From: Edaphobacter flagellatus
GTDB taxonomy: Bacteria; Acidobacteriota; Terriglobia; Terriglobales; Acidobacteriaceae
Length of the DNA: 64,000 bases
NCBI RefSeq assembly: GCF_025264665.1
Contig: NZ_CP073697.1
Span: forward strand, 1 to 64,000
Direction: 5' to 3'
This document shows positions 51,839 to 61,102 of this stretch, piece by piece. Under the pieces are notes generated by a model. That model was not told the origin of the DNA, ran no database searches, and saw nothing but the letters and a program-made list of their open reading frames with translations. How positions within the stretch are numbered: position 1 is the stretch's first letter; every line of letters begins with the position of its first letter. A program made the position numbers and the translations under genes.

Positions 51839-53815
51839 ATGATTCGTTTTCTTCAGCAGGACAACCGCATTACCAAGATTCTCTTTGCAGTCATTATTGG
51901 CTTTGCCGTGGTCACCATGGTGATCACGCTCGTCCCGGGCATCTTCGACAGCGCCGGCGGCAATGATGCCACTGTATTTGCGACGGTTCGCGACCGCGGC
52001 TTTCTCGGCCGCCTCGGCGTTGGTTCCACCCCGGTTACAGTAGCCCAGGTGAACCAGCTCGCCGCGCGCCAGCTGCAGCAGCAGCGTCTTCCCGAGTTTC
52101 TCCTCCCATACATGTCGCAGCGCGCCGGACAGATTCTTGTCCAGCGGCAGATCCTCAAGCACGAAGCCGATCGTCTGAACCTCCAGGTCACCGACGAGGA
52201 TCTCCGCAACGAGCTCCAGACCGGCCCCTTCGCGCAGTATCTCTTTCCGGGCGGCAAGTACATCGGCGACGACGCCTACATGAACTTCGTCCAGAACTTC
52301 TTCCAGACCAGCCGCGCCGACTTCGAAACGCAGATCAAGAGCGATATGGAGCTGCAGCGTCTGCAGTCGCTGATCACCGGCGGCGTCACCGTTTCCGACA
52401 ACGCTGTGCGCGAGGCCTATCGCACGCAGGGTACCAAGGTGAAGTTCGATTACGCGCTCATCTCGGCCGACAGTTTGGGTAAGACCATCAACCCCACCGA
52501 CGCCGAGCTTGAGAAGTTCTTTAAGGACAACGCCGCCAAGTACGCCACGGCGATGCCGGAGACACGCAAGATCGAGTACGTCTCCTTCGACGCCTCCAAT
52601 CTTCCCGGCGGCAAGCCGCAGATCTCCGACGCCGATATTCAGGCTTATTACAACCAGCACCAGGCGCAGTATCAGGTCAAGGAGCAGGTCAAGGTTCGCC
52701 ACATTCTCATCGCCGTTCCGCAGGGTGCGGACGCGAAGACCGACCAGGCCGCCAAGGCCAAGGCCGACGACCTGCTGAAGCAGATCAAGAACGGCGGTAA
52801 TTTCGCCGACCTCGCTTCGAAGAACTCCGACGACCCCGGCAGCAAGGCCCAAGGCGGTGAGCTTGGCTGGCTTGATCGCGGCCGCACCGTGCCTGAGTTC
52901 GACAAGACTGCCTTCTCGCTCGCAGCGGGCCAGACCTCCGACGTCATCAAGACCCAGTTCGGCTATCACATCCTTCAGGTTGAAGAGAAGAAGACGGCTC
53001 ACGTGCGTCCTCTTGCCGAGGTCAGGAGCGAGATCGTTCCCATCCTCGAGCAGCAGCGTACTGGCGCGGCTGAGCAGACGTTCGCCTCTGCGCTCGCAGC
53101 TGATGTGAAGAAGAACGGTTTCGACAAGGCAGCAGCCGCACGTGGTCTGCACGTTGTCACCACCGACTACGTCGCCAAGGATGGCGTCATCTCCGGTCTC
53201 GCAGATGGCTCGGCGCTGCTCACGCAGGCCTTCACCGTGGTCAAGGGTGCCGATCCGGCCTCCGTCTCCACCGGCGACGGCTTCGCAGTCTTCCAGGTGC
53301 TCGACATCAAGGCAGCTCACGCTCCCGCCTTCGCCGAGTACAAGGAGCACATTGCCAGCGACTACCGCGAGCAGCAGGTTCCGCTTCTCCTGAACACGCA
53401 GATCAACAAGCTGGCCGATCGCGCCAAGGTTCTCAACGATCTCAAGAAGGCTGCGGCGGAGATGAATATTCCGCTCAAGTCCAGCGAGCTCGTGGGCCGC
53501 GAAGCGCAGGTGCCTGAGATCGGCGCAATGACCGGTCCGGCATCGGTAGCCTTCGCCCTGAACAAGGGAGGCATCTCCAACGCGATCAACCTCGGCCGCT
53601 CTGGAGTCGTTCTCAGCGTCACCGACAAGCAGGAGCCCACCGCCGAAGACATCGCCAAGAACTTCGACCAGACCCGCGAGCAGTTGCTCAACGATCAGCG
53701 CGAGCAGCTCTTCCGCGTCTACGTCGGCAACGTTACCAAGAAGTACGAGGAGTCCGGTTCCGTCCGCTACTCGAAGAAGCCGGCCACCCCGCCGCTTCCC
53801 ACCGGCGGTAACTGA
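51839..53815 (+). CDS. PpiD/SurA-like periplasmic peptidyl-prolyl isomerase
   Basis: 658 residues from ATG 51839 (frame open from 51803). A single N-terminal membrane helix (ITKILFAVIIGFAVVTMVITLVPGIF) anchors a SurA_N-like chaperone region and a parvulin domain (VKVRHILIAVPQGADAKTDQAAKAKADDLLKQIKNGGNFADLASKNSDDPGSKAQGGELGWLDRGRTVPEFDKTAFSLAAGQTSDVIKTQFGYHILQVEEKK). A second region (VFQVLDIKAAHAPAFAEYKEHI...) follows, as in PpiD. It assists folding of outer-membrane and exported proteins. A hairpin terminator follows. Confidence 0.9.
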   Translation: MIRFLQQDNRITKILFAVIIGFAVVTMVITLVPGIFDSAGGNDATVFATVRDRGFLGRLGVGSTPVTVAQVNQLAARQLQQQRLPEFLLPYMSQRAGQILVQRQILKHEADRLNLQVTDEDLRNELQTGPFAQYLFPGGKYIGDDAYMNFVQNFFQTSRADFETQIKSDMELQRLQSLITGGVTVSDNAVREAYRTQGTKVKFDYALISADSLGKTINPTDAELEKFFKDNAAKYATAMPETRKIEYVSFDASNLPGGKPQISDADIQAYYNQHQAQYQVKEQVKVRHILIAVPQGADAKTDQAAKAKADDLLKQIKNGGNFADLASKNSDDPGSKAQGGELGWLDRGRTVPEFDKTAFSLAAGQTSDVIKTQFGYHILQVEEKKTAHVRPLAEVRSEIVPILEQQRTGAAEQTFASALAADVKKNGFDKAAAARGLHVVTTDYVAKDGVISGLADGSALLTQAFTVVKGADPASVSTGDGFAVFQVLDIKAAHAPAFAEYKEHIASDYREQQVPLLLNTQINKLADRAKVLNDLKKAAAEMNIPLKSSELVGREAQVPEIGAMTGPASVAFALNKGGISNAINLGRSGVVLSVTDKQEPTAEDIAKNFDQTREQLLNDQREQLFRVYVGNVTKKYEESGSVRYSKKPATPPLPTGGN

Positions 53816-53838
53816 TCTATCCAGACTGAACCATCAAC

Positions 53839-53863
53839 AAAGGCCGCCCAGTGGGTGGCCTTT
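53839..53863 (+). terminator. Terminator after the PpiD-like gene
   Basis: AAAGGCCGCCC / GGGTGGCCTTT form an 11-base stem (one G·T) with a three-base loop, 23 bases past the stop codon. The 3' T-run is part of the stem. Confidence 0.7.
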
Positions 53864-54225
53864 GCTGATTCGGCTAAATCTTGTCAAGCCCCCGAAATTT
53901 GTAAATAGCTGAATAGAAAAGAGAAAAATCGAAATAAAAGTGCCGATTTACCCGTACCGCTTTGCTAGACTTAATACATAGGAAGCAGAACAGGAATCCC
54001 GACCCTTCTGGAGCCGGGATTTTCTCTTTTAGAATCAAGATTTTGATGGATAACTACCCTGTTTTCAATATTTTGCCCTGTGCAAAACGCGCAAGTTGCT
54101 GGAAACAGACCGTTTGCCCCGATTACCTTGGGGGGAGGGGGCTCTTGACCGCCTGATATACCTTTGGGAGTAGGTGCCGCGAGAGCACGACATCCAGACG
54201 CGGACGTTTTGTGGGGAGCCAGACA
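53864..54225. other. Intergenic region with A+T-rich stretch and terminator-like hairpin
   Basis: No gene is supported. The first 100 bases are unusually A/T-rich for this chromosome. A hairpin AATCCCG / CGGGATT with a T-rich tail (TTTCTCTTTT) lies at 53995-54030, 15-25 bases after TTAATACAT, which resembles a -10 element; a very short transcript is possible. Further on there is a G-rich run (TTGGGGGGAGGGGGC) near 54130. Confidence 0.4.
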
Positions 54226-55809
54226 ATGAGTGGGGAAGCAGTCAACGAGCAGCGGCTATCCGGAATCCTGCTGCATGTAACATCTTTGCCGTCCTACGGC
54301 GGCGTCGGCGACTTCGGCCCCGCAGCCTATGCCTTCGTCAACTTCCTCTCTGCCGCCAAACAGCGTCTCTGGCAGGTGCTCCCGCTCAGTCCGACTGGTT
54401 ATGGAAGCTCACCCTATTCGGCACTCTCCGCCTTTGCCGGAAATCCTCTGCTCATCAGCCTTGAGCGCCTCGTCGACGACGGCTGGCTCGCCGCAGGCCG
54501 CATCGCCGGACTCCCCGGACACGATGGCCCGGCAGATTTTGGAGCCGCGACAGAGAAGAAGCTACCTCTGATCGAAGAGGCTGCAGCCAACTTCCTCGAT
54601 CGCGGCTCCGATGAGGCAAAGGCCCGCTTCCAACATTTCTCCAAGAGCAACATCTCCTGGCTCGCCGACTACGCGATGTTCAACGTGCTGCGCCGGCGCT
54701 TCAACTACCAGAGCTGGAATCACTGGCCCGAGCCTTACGCCCGGCGCAAAGACGAAGCGATGACCGAGACGCTCAACCAGCACGGCCGCGAACTCGCCAT
54801 CGAGCAGGTCATCCAGTTTTTCTTCAACGAACAGTGGTGCGCGCTGCGCAGCTACTGCGCAGAAAAAAAGATCCGCATCCTCGGCGACGTCGCCATCTTC
54901 GTCAGTTACGACAGCGCCGATGTCTGGACGCATCCTGAAATCTTCGAGCTGGACTCCGAAGGCAAACCGCTGCGTGTCTCCGGCGTTCCGCCCGATTATT
55001 TCTCCGTCACCGGCCAGCGCTGGGGAAACCCTCTCTACAAGTGGAGACTCCTGGAAAAGCAGGGTTTCGACTGGTGGGTCGCGCGCGTCCGCCGCTCGCT
55101 CGAGCTCTACGACATGATTCGCCTCGACCACTTCCGAGGCTTCGAAGCCTATTGGTCGATCCCCGCCGAAGAAGACACTGCAGTCAATGGTGTCTGGGTC
55201 AAAGCTCCGGGCCACGCGCTCTTCGACCGCCTCAAGCAGGTCTTTGGCGACCTGCCCTTTATCGCCGAAGATTTAGGGCTCATCACGCGCGAAGTCGACG
55301 AGCTCCGCGAGCACTTCAACATGCCCGGCATGCGCGTCATGCAGTTCGGCTTCGGCGATCGCGGCGGACATATTCATCTGCCACAAAGCTTCGTTCCGAA
55401 TACAGTCGTTTACACCGGCACGCACGATAACAACACAACGCTCGGCTGGTGGAACGAGGACACGGCCGAACACGAGCGCAGGAACCTGCAAACCTATCTG
55501 CAGCCAATTCATCATCCGGCTGAGGTCGTCTGGGCAATGATCCGCGCTGCTGCCCGTTCCGTGGCCCACATCTGCATCATTCCGCTGCAGGACGTCCTGC
55601 ATCTCGGCAGCGAGGCGCGCATGAACACGCCCGCGGCCGGCGAAGGGAACTGGACCTGGAGATACAACCCCGATGCGCTGCACCCGGACTTCGCCAGGCA
55701 GATGGCCGAGCTGATGGAGATGACCGACCGCGACGGCTACGTCCATCCCAAGGCCGATGCGGACCTGATCGTACCGCTTCTGGTTAGTCCGGCAGCAGAG
55801 CATGGCTGA
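54226..55809 (+). CDS. malQ: 4-alpha-glucanotransferase (amylomaltase, GH77)
   Basis: 527 residues from ATG 54226, normal length. GH77 landmarks: ILLHVTSLPSYGGVGDFGPAAYAFVNFLSAAKQRLWQVLPLSPTGYGSSPYSALSAFAGNPLLISLERL; the nucleophile in MIRLDHFRGFEAYW; the acid/base Glu in LPFIAEDLGLIT; the third acidic residue in VYTGTHDNNTTLGWW. It transfers alpha-1,4-glucan segments in maltodextrin and glycogen metabolism in the cytoplasm. Followed at 45 bases by a small gene on the same strand. Confidence 0.95.
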   Translation: MSGEAVNEQRLSGILLHVTSLPSYGGVGDFGPAAYAFVNFLSAAKQRLWQVLPLSPTGYGSSPYSALSAFAGNPLLISLERLVDDGWLAAGRIAGLPGHDGPADFGAATEKKLPLIEEAAANFLDRGSDEAKARFQHFSKSNISWLADYAMFNVLRRRFNYQSWNHWPEPYARRKDEAMTETLNQHGRELAIEQVIQFFFNEQWCALRSYCAEKKIRILGDVAIFVSYDSADVWTHPEIFELDSEGKPLRVSGVPPDYFSVTGQRWGNPLYKWRLLEKQGFDWWVARVRRSLELYDMIRLDHFRGFEAYWSIPAEEDTAVNGVWVKAPGHALFDRLKQVFGDLPFIAEDLGLITREVDELREHFNMPGMRVMQFGFGDRGGHIHLPQSFVPNTVVYTGTHDNNTTLGWWNEDTAEHERRNLQTYLQPIHHPAEVVWAMIRAAARSVAHICIIPLQDVLHLGSEARMNTPAAGEGNWTWRYNPDALHPDFARQMAELMEMTDRDGYVHPKADADLIVPLLVSPAAEHG

Positions 55810-55854
55810 GAACATTTAGACTGAATCAGTAATCTCAAAAACTCAGGAGCATTC

Positions 55855-56040
55855 ATGCCACTCTCCGGTGAAGCAATCCGCACCATGAACTACGTCGACG
55901 ACATCTCTGTAACCCTGCGGCGCATCCTTGCCGTCCTGCCGTCGCTTACCGAAGAGGAGCGTCAGCGCGTTGCCGAGCACATCAAACACGCCGATCCCAG
56001 CTACGACTCCGTCATCGCAGCCGTTTCAGGTAAGAAGTAA
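55855..56040 (+). CDS. 61-residue protein of unknown function
   Basis: ATG 55855 follows an AGGAG site. MPLSGEAIRTMNYVDDISVTLRRILAVLPSLTEEERQRVAEHIKHADPSYDSVIAAVSGKK is compact and helical with no recognised motif. It lies between malQ and the dehydrogenase-like gene, two bases before the latter's start, so it is probably co-expressed with it. Confidence 0.6.
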   Translation: MPLSGEAIRTMNYVDDISVTLRRILAVLPSLTEEERQRVAEHIKHADPSYDSVIAAVSGKK

Positions 56041-56042
56041 GC

Positions 56043-56606
56043 ATGCCGGAAGGCAGCGCGATCCGTATTGTTGCCGTGATCGGCGCAGGGCACGCCGGCC
56101 GCAGCTTTGCGATGGCCTGTGCTGCAGCTGGCCTTTATGTTGCGCTCGAAGATGTCATGCCTGCCAAGCTGCGCAGGGCCGAGGTCGAATACGCCGACCT
56201 TAGCCTGCGCGGTGGTTTTGGCGAGCTTCAATTGGCCTCTACCGTAGAAGAAGCTGTTCGTGAAGCCGACATCGTCATCGATTTTGTGCCTGATGAGCTG
56301 GAGTCGAAGCTTGAAATCTTCAGCATGATCGATCGCATGGCTCCGCCGAAGTCGATCATCTGCACACCAAGCGAGTCGCAGAGCATCACCGATCTGGCCT
56401 CCTGCGTTTATCGCCCCGATCGTTGCGTCGCTCTGCGAGGAAAACTGATTAAGGGCGAGAACGTTCGGGTTCTGTATGCTCCTGCGACCAGCCACGAGAC
56501 GCTTGGCGCAGTGGCATCGCTTCTTGCCCGATTGGGGATCATTGCAATTCCCGAGGCCGATCCCGACGCGCCGTCGCTGACCAAGAATCCCGCTTTTATG
56601 CGGTAA
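56043..56606 (+). CDS. NAD-binding 3-hydroxyacyl-CoA-dehydrogenase-like protein
   Basis: 187 residues. A Rossmann motif (IRIVAVIGAGHAGRSFAMACAAAGLYVALEDVMPAKLRRAE) and the family segments EEAVREADIVIDFVPDELESKLEIFSMIDRMAPPKSIICTPSESQSITDLAS match the NAD-binding half of 3-hydroxyacyl-CoA dehydrogenases. The C-terminal dimerisation/substrate domain is missing and the expected H-F-x-P motif is replaced (ALRGKLIKGENVRV). It may be a regulatory or altered-function dehydrogenase rather than a beta-oxidation enzyme. Confidence 0.75.
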   Translation: MPEGSAIRIVAVIGAGHAGRSFAMACAAAGLYVALEDVMPAKLRRAEVEYADLSLRGGFGELQLASTVEEAVREADIVIDFVPDELESKLEIFSMIDRMAPPKSIICTPSESQSITDLASCVYRPDRCVALRGKLIKGENVRVLYAPATSHETLGAVASLLARLGIIAIPEADPDAPSLTKNPAFMR

Positions 56607-56698
56607 CTGGTAGTGGAATTGGCGAATTAGTCACAAAAGGGAACTCTTTTATAGCGGAGTGCGTAACATACGGGAGAAAATCCGGTCGAATAATTGCC

Positions 56699-57955
56699 AT
56701 GCGCGCCTTGTACGACATCTTTGCCCAAGTCTTCCGTTCCATTGCAGCCAATAAGCTGCGATCGTTTCTTACTATGTTCGGAATCGCCTGGGGAGTTGCA
56801 TCCTTGCTGCTGTTGATTGGCCTCGGCGAAGGCTTTCGTTCAGGGCAGCGACGCGGCCTCGCGCAGCTCGGAACAGACGTCATCATGATGTGGGGCGGAA
56901 CTATTCCCGCGATGCCCAACCAGCACACCGGCATGCGTCCCTACAAGCTGACGCTGGCCGACACAGACGCGATCCGCACACAGGCACAGCATGTGCGGAA
57001 TGCGACGGCCTTTATCAACCGCAGTGACCTCAAACAGGTGAGCGAGTTTTCAAGCTCCGGCGGTTCGGTGATGGGGGTTGAGCTGAACTACCCCGAGATT
57101 CGCAATCTGCCGATGGCGCAGGGCCGCTACTTCAACGCCGACGATTTAGCGCAGCACCGTATGGTTGTGATTCTGGGCCAGAAGAACAATAAGCTGCTCT
57201 TTCCGGGGCGGCCGTCGCTTGGCGCGTTTATCACAATCAACGGAGCACGGTTTCAGGTTATCGGTGTCGTCGACAAGATCGGCCGTGGGAACAACGACTC
57301 TGAGAATCAGCGACTCTACATTCCGCTGTCGACGATGATGCAACTCTTCCCGATGACGGGAGAGAACATACCTGCCGATTCAGTCAGCTCGATTCAGTAT
57401 CAGCCACTGACTGCAGATTTGAACGAGACCGCCAAGGCCGACGTCCATCGCATTATTGCAGAGCGACACGGATTCGAACCTTCCGTGAAAGACGCCTTTG
57501 AGGAATGGGACACAATCAAGTCCGAACGGACCGTCGGTCTGATCTTTACCGCGATGGACGTGTTTCTGGGTGGCGTAGGCATTGTGACGCTTGCACTGGG
57601 CGCCGTTGGCATCATCAACATCATGTTGGTGACCGTGACGGAGAGAACGAAAGAGATCGGACTGAGGAAGGCCCTTGGAGCGACAAGCCGCAGCATTCTG
57701 ATGCAGTTCTTCCTCGAAGGCCTCATGCTGACGGGTCTTAGCGGAGTGATTGGAATACTTGCTGCGGCGGGTCTGATGTTCGGTCTGGGAGCGATGATGG
57801 GGAACAACCAGATGGGGTTCGATCCGCCAAGACTCGTTCCGTGGTCTGCGGTGATGGCGCTGGGAACCTTGACACTTTGCGGGGTTGTTGCAGGGTTGTA
57901 TCCGGCAAGTAAGGCCGCGGCGCTCGAACCAGTGGAAGCGTTGCGCAAAGAATAG
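56699..57955 (+). CDS. MacB-like ABC transporter permease
   Basis: 418 residues. An N-terminal helix (NKLRSFLTMFGIAWGVASLLLLIGLGEGF), a MacB periplasmic core domain, and three C-terminal helices of the FtsX-like permease domain (LGGVGIVTLALGAVGIINIMLVTVTERTKEIGLRKALGATSRSILMQFFLEGLMLTGLSGVIGIL). The periplasmic part is large, as in mechanotransmission exporters. No ATPase gene is adjacent. Seventeen bases separate it from a second permease; the pair may act as a heterodimer with a distant ATPase. Confidence 0.88.
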   Translation: MRALYDIFAQVFRSIAANKLRSFLTMFGIAWGVASLLLLIGLGEGFRSGQRRGLAQLGTDVIMMWGGTIPAMPNQHTGMRPYKLTLADTDAIRTQAQHVRNATAFINRSDLKQVSEFSSSGGSVMGVELNYPEIRNLPMAQGRYFNADDLAQHRMVVILGQKNNKLLFPGRPSLGAFITINGARFQVIGVVDKIGRGNNDSENQRLYIPLSTMMQLFPMTGENIPADSVSSIQYQPLTADLNETAKADVHRIIAERHGFEPSVKDAFEEWDTIKSERTVGLIFTAMDVFLGGVGIVTLALGAVGIINIMLVTVTERTKEIGLRKALGATSRSILMQFFLEGLMLTGLSGVIGILAAAGLMFGLGAMMGNNQMGFDPPRLVPWSAVMALGTLTLCGVVAGLYPASKAAALEPVEALRKE

Positions 57956-57971
57956 GCAAGGAGAGCGAGCG

Positions 57972-59210
57972 ATGCTGAAAGACATCTTTGCACAGGCATT
58001 CGAAGCGATGCGGCACAATGGCCGTCGCACGGCCATCACGATCGTCGGCATGGCCTGGGGAATCGCTACGGTTGTGCTTTTGCTTGCCTATGGTGCGGGT
58101 TTTGGACGAGCCTTCGAGGAGATCTTCGCTCAATGGGGAACGCACATGATTGGCATCTTCCCCGGTACGACCAGCGAACAGGCTGGTGGAACGAAGGCCG
58201 GCATCAAAGTCCGCTTTCAGATGGATGATGTGGAACGCATCGCGGAGACAGTGCCTGGGATCATCCATGTTTCGCCGATGCTTTGGAAACAGGTACCCGT
58301 ACAGAACGATCTGCACACCTTTACGTGGGAGGTGGACGGTGTAGCGTCAGAGCTGCAGCAGATCATGAATATTGAGATCGACGAAGGTCGCTTTATTACG
58401 CCGGACGATATGCAGTCGAGAAATCACGTTGCAGTCATCGGCTCGGAGGCGAAGACAAAGCTGTATTCAGGCCTGTTTCCACTTGGGCAGAAGATTCGCC
58501 TGAATGGTGTGAGCTTCGAGGTGGTCGGCGTGTTGAAGCCCAAGATGCAGGAAGGGGATGACAATATCAATCGCATCATCTATATCCCCTTTCAGACGAT
58601 GGGTGACCTGAAAGATACGAAGTATCTCGATGGGATTTGGATGAGCTACCACGGCGACCACATGGCGGTGGAGCGGGCAGTTCGTAACCAGATGGGGGCG
58701 GCGCATGGATTCAGGCCTACAGACAAGAACGCCATCTGGGTAGCGAACATCATGTCGCAGCTTGCGCAGTTTCGTATCATCTCGCTTGGCCTGCAGGCCC
58801 TGCTCCTGTTTATTGGTGTGTTGACGCTTGGTATTGCTGGCATCGGGCTAATGAACATCATGCTCGTAAGCGTGCAGCAAAGGACTCGAGAGATTGGCGT
58901 CGAGAAGGCGTTGGGAGCGCGAAAGCGTCACATCCTGCTGCAGTTCCTCGCGGAGGCGCTGGTGATTACAGGTGTCGGCGGCATCGGCGGCATCATTCTC
59001 GCCTTTACCGTCAGCAAAGTTGTCGGTGGAATCACCTTCTACAGCGCGATTGCAACGAATGCCAGCAAAGCCGATATTTATCTGCTGATCTCTCCCGACA
59101 TTGTCATCGTTGCAACGACGGTGCTGGTGTTTGTGGGCGTCGTGAGCGGGATGATTCCTGCAATACAGGCGGCGAACCTCGATCCGATTGAAGCGCTTCG
59201 TTACGAATGA
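57972..59210 (+). CDS. MacB-like ABC transporter permease (second of pair)
   Basis: 412 residues from ATG 57972. Same architecture as the preceding gene: helix (GRRTAITIVGMAWGIATVVLLLAYGAGFGRAF), MacB core domain (DDMQSRNHVAVIGSEAKTKLYSGLFPLGQKIRLNGVSFEVVGVL), FtsX permease domain (LGIAGIGLMNIMLVSVQQRTREIGVEKALGARKRHILLQFLAEALVITGVGGIGG). The two are diverged paralogues. It converges with the DinB gene with one base between stops. Confidence 0.88.
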   Translation: MLKDIFAQAFEAMRHNGRRTAITIVGMAWGIATVVLLLAYGAGFGRAFEEIFAQWGTHMIGIFPGTTSEQAGGTKAGIKVRFQMDDVERIAETVPGIIHVSPMLWKQVPVQNDLHTFTWEVDGVASELQQIMNIEIDEGRFITPDDMQSRNHVAVIGSEAKTKLYSGLFPLGQKIRLNGVSFEVVGVLKPKMQEGDDNINRIIYIPFQTMGDLKDTKYLDGIWMSYHGDHMAVERAVRNQMGAAHGFRPTDKNAIWVANIMSQLAQFRIISLGLQALLLFIGVLTLGIAGIGLMNIMLVSVQQRTREIGVEKALGARKRHILLQFLAEALVITGVGGIGGIILAFTVSKVVGGITFYSAIATNASKADIYLLISPDIVIVATTVLVFVGVVSGMIPAIQAANLDPIEALRYE

Positions 59211-59211
59211 G

Positions 59212-59706
59212 CTAGCGCGGACGCGGCATGGTCAGGTCGAGATCTTTGCCTGTCATCTGCTTCGTCAGAAGAATAATCTGGCCGACGTGCTGCTGTACGT
59301 GCCCAACAACCTGATAGATGGCTTCGAGCATCGAGACATTACGTCCTTGCGGTGTTGTCCGCTCAACGAGACGCTCCGCCGGAAGGGAATCGATGACAAA
59401 GCGAGCTTCCCAGACAGTGGATTTGAAGAGGTCGATTAGTTCAGAAGCCGTGAGCCCGTCCGCTGCGCTGAACTCCGCATCACGCACGCGTACATCCGTT
59501 GCGCCTCCAACCCCGTGCATGATCCACTGACGCATATTGCCGCATAGGTGAAGCACGAGATTGCCGATGGCGTTCTCATGCGCGCCGTGACGTTCCCATA
59601 TCTGCTCATCGCTCAGCTTCTGCAAACAGGTTGTCAGATAGCCGGTCATCTGCTCAAGCTTTGCGCTGGAGGCGGTAAGGAACAGGTTTCCGATCTCGTT
59701 ACTCAT
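59212..59706 (-). CDS. DinB-family protein (DUF1572-like)
   Basis: 164 residues. A four-helix DinB/YfiT-like pattern with the metal-ligand histidines visible as NLVLHLCGNMRQWIMHGVGG and YQVVGHVQQHVGQIILLTKQMTGKDLD. Some family members are thiol transferases or metal-dependent hydrolases; no substrate can be assigned. Common in acidobacteria as small cytoplasmic proteins. Confidence 0.85.
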   Translation of the reverse strand: MSNEIGNLFLTASSAKLEQMTGYLTTCLQKLSDEQIWERHGAHENAIGNLVLHLCGNMRQWIMHGVGGATDVRVRDAEFSAADGLTASELIDLFKSTVWEARFVIDSLPAERLVERTTPQGRNVSMLEAIYQVVGHVQQHVGQIILLTKQMTGKDLDLTMPRPR

Positions 59707-59808
59707 ACAGGCATTTTAGCGGCAAAAGTTTGACCGGAATGGCTGTAACCCGTACACTCAAAAGAGTGGGATGTCGGCATGGTTGATCTGCGGCTCCCGG
59801 TTACCTGT

Positions 59809-59882
59809 TGCCTCCTCGTTCAATGGTAGGACAGCTGACTCTGACTCAGCATATCGGGGTTCGAATCCCTGGGAGGCAACCA
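59809..59882 (+). tRNA. tRNA-Gln (CTG)
   Basis: 74 bases including an encoded CCA. Acceptor stem TGCCTCC/GGAGGCA, anticodon arm GCTGA-CTCTGAC-TCAGC with anticodon CTG, T-arm GGGGTTCGAATCCC. All four stems pair. Confidence 0.93.
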
Positions 59883-60000
59883 GTCTTAGTAATGACTCAA
59901 TGAGACAACTTTCCTGATCAGGTAGTCACATTGGTAAATCAAGCTTTGTAAAAGCCTGGGTTATTGCGATGACCGTGGTCGCTCAACAATATATCTGCAT

Positions 60001-60888
60001 CTATCGTGACGACGCTTGTCCTGCAGCCTTCAACGGATAAACTCTTACGTAATCGATATCGAAGTACGCGTTCTGCGTTGCGCCCAAAGGCCCATACCCT
60101 CCTGCAGGACCGCGATCCGCATGGGGCAACTCAGTATCCAAAATGATGTACTCTGCAATCTGCGAGATGCCCGCATCTGAGCCAGAAAGCGTCCAGCTTT
60201 CTTTGCCATCAATGTAAAACGTCAGATTTTGCGGAGTCCACGCAAGACTAAAGACATGAAATTTCCCATCGTCGAGCGATGGGTATTGGCCGTCCTTGGC
60301 CATGCTTTTATGCAGAAGCGGTTGATAGCCGTCCCAATGCACCGCATGATCGAACCCATCAGGCTTAGTCTCCCTTGAGACATGCTCAAAGACGTCTATC
60401 TCGACGCCTGATCGCGCGGGGTCGCCTATATAGCGCCCGATGCTTGGGCTTTGTATCCAGAATGAACACTGCATACCAGGCTGGTACCCGAAGCGGACGG
60501 CAGCTTGCCAGTAACCATAGGTATGAAGAAAACTGGATTGCGTGGAGATGGCGCCGCAGTAATTGGTGAGTTTGTCGCCAGTTTTAACGGAGTAAATTCG
60601 AATCCGTGCAACACCATTCGCTACAGAGACAGCGTTGGGATCGACGATACAGTCATCTCGTTTTCCCAAGCCTCGAAAAGACCACTTACTGAGATCCAAT
60701 GTTGGCTTATCGAACTCCTCCTCGAAGATGGGGCTCGTACTGAACTCATGTGGGACTTGTGCCGGGGAGTAGATAGCAAAGCATCCAGCCAGAAGCAGAG
60801 AGGCGAGGACGCAGGAGAGCCGAGTGGCGAAAGCAGGCCAGCGGCCTAGTCTACGTTGGTTTTCGTTTTTCGGCATCCGCTGATCCAA
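60001..60888 (-). CDS. Glycoside hydrolase family 16 lipoprotein
   Basis: 295 residues from a TTG at 60888 behind GAGG (ATG 60876 also possible). Lipobox LLLAGC near residue 36. The GH16 catalytic motif is intact: VEIDVFEHV with Glu163, Asp165 and Glu168. Flanking family segments YWQAAVRFGYQPGMQCSFWIQSP and FHVFSLAWTPQNLTFYIDGKESWTL are present. The family cleaves beta-1,3 or beta-1,4-glucans and galactans (laminarin, lichenin, agar, carrageenan); specificity is not visible. Anchored at the cell surface or periplasmic face. Confidence 0.9.
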   Translation of the reverse strand: MDQRMPKNENQRRLGRWPAFATRLSCVLASLLLAGCFAIYSPAQVPHEFSTSPIFEEEFDKPTLDLSKWSFRGLGKRDDCIVDPNAVSVANGVARIRIYSVKTGDKLTNYCGAISTQSSFLHTYGYWQAAVRFGYQPGMQCSFWIQSPSIGRYIGDPARSGVEIDVFEHVSRETKPDGFDHAVHWDGYQPLLHKSMAKDGQYPSLDDGKFHVFSLAWTPQNLTFYIDGKESWTLSGSDAGISQIAEYIILDTELPHADRGPAGGYGPLGATQNAYFDIDYVRVYPLKAAGQASSR

Positions 60889-61102
60889 ATGTTCCTCTCT
60901 ACCGGCGATTACGCTTGGCAGATGTTATCAATCGGGCGATTGCGACTCAATCTGCCAAAAGTCATATTCGCGGGTGTGGTATGAGCCTTTCGTAAGGAGG
61001 GCCGGAGCGATGTATAGTAGCTGCGATATATGACGGAGAAGCAATTCTCCGGTAATAGCCTGGAATGGTGCATGCCGGTCGATCCTGCGGGGAGAGACGA
61101 CT

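Noticed and set aside
51797..53350. A 517-codon minus-strand frame across the PpiD-like gene
   Set aside because: Leu/Val/Gly-rich antisense shadow, produced by high GC at third positions of the parvulin gene.
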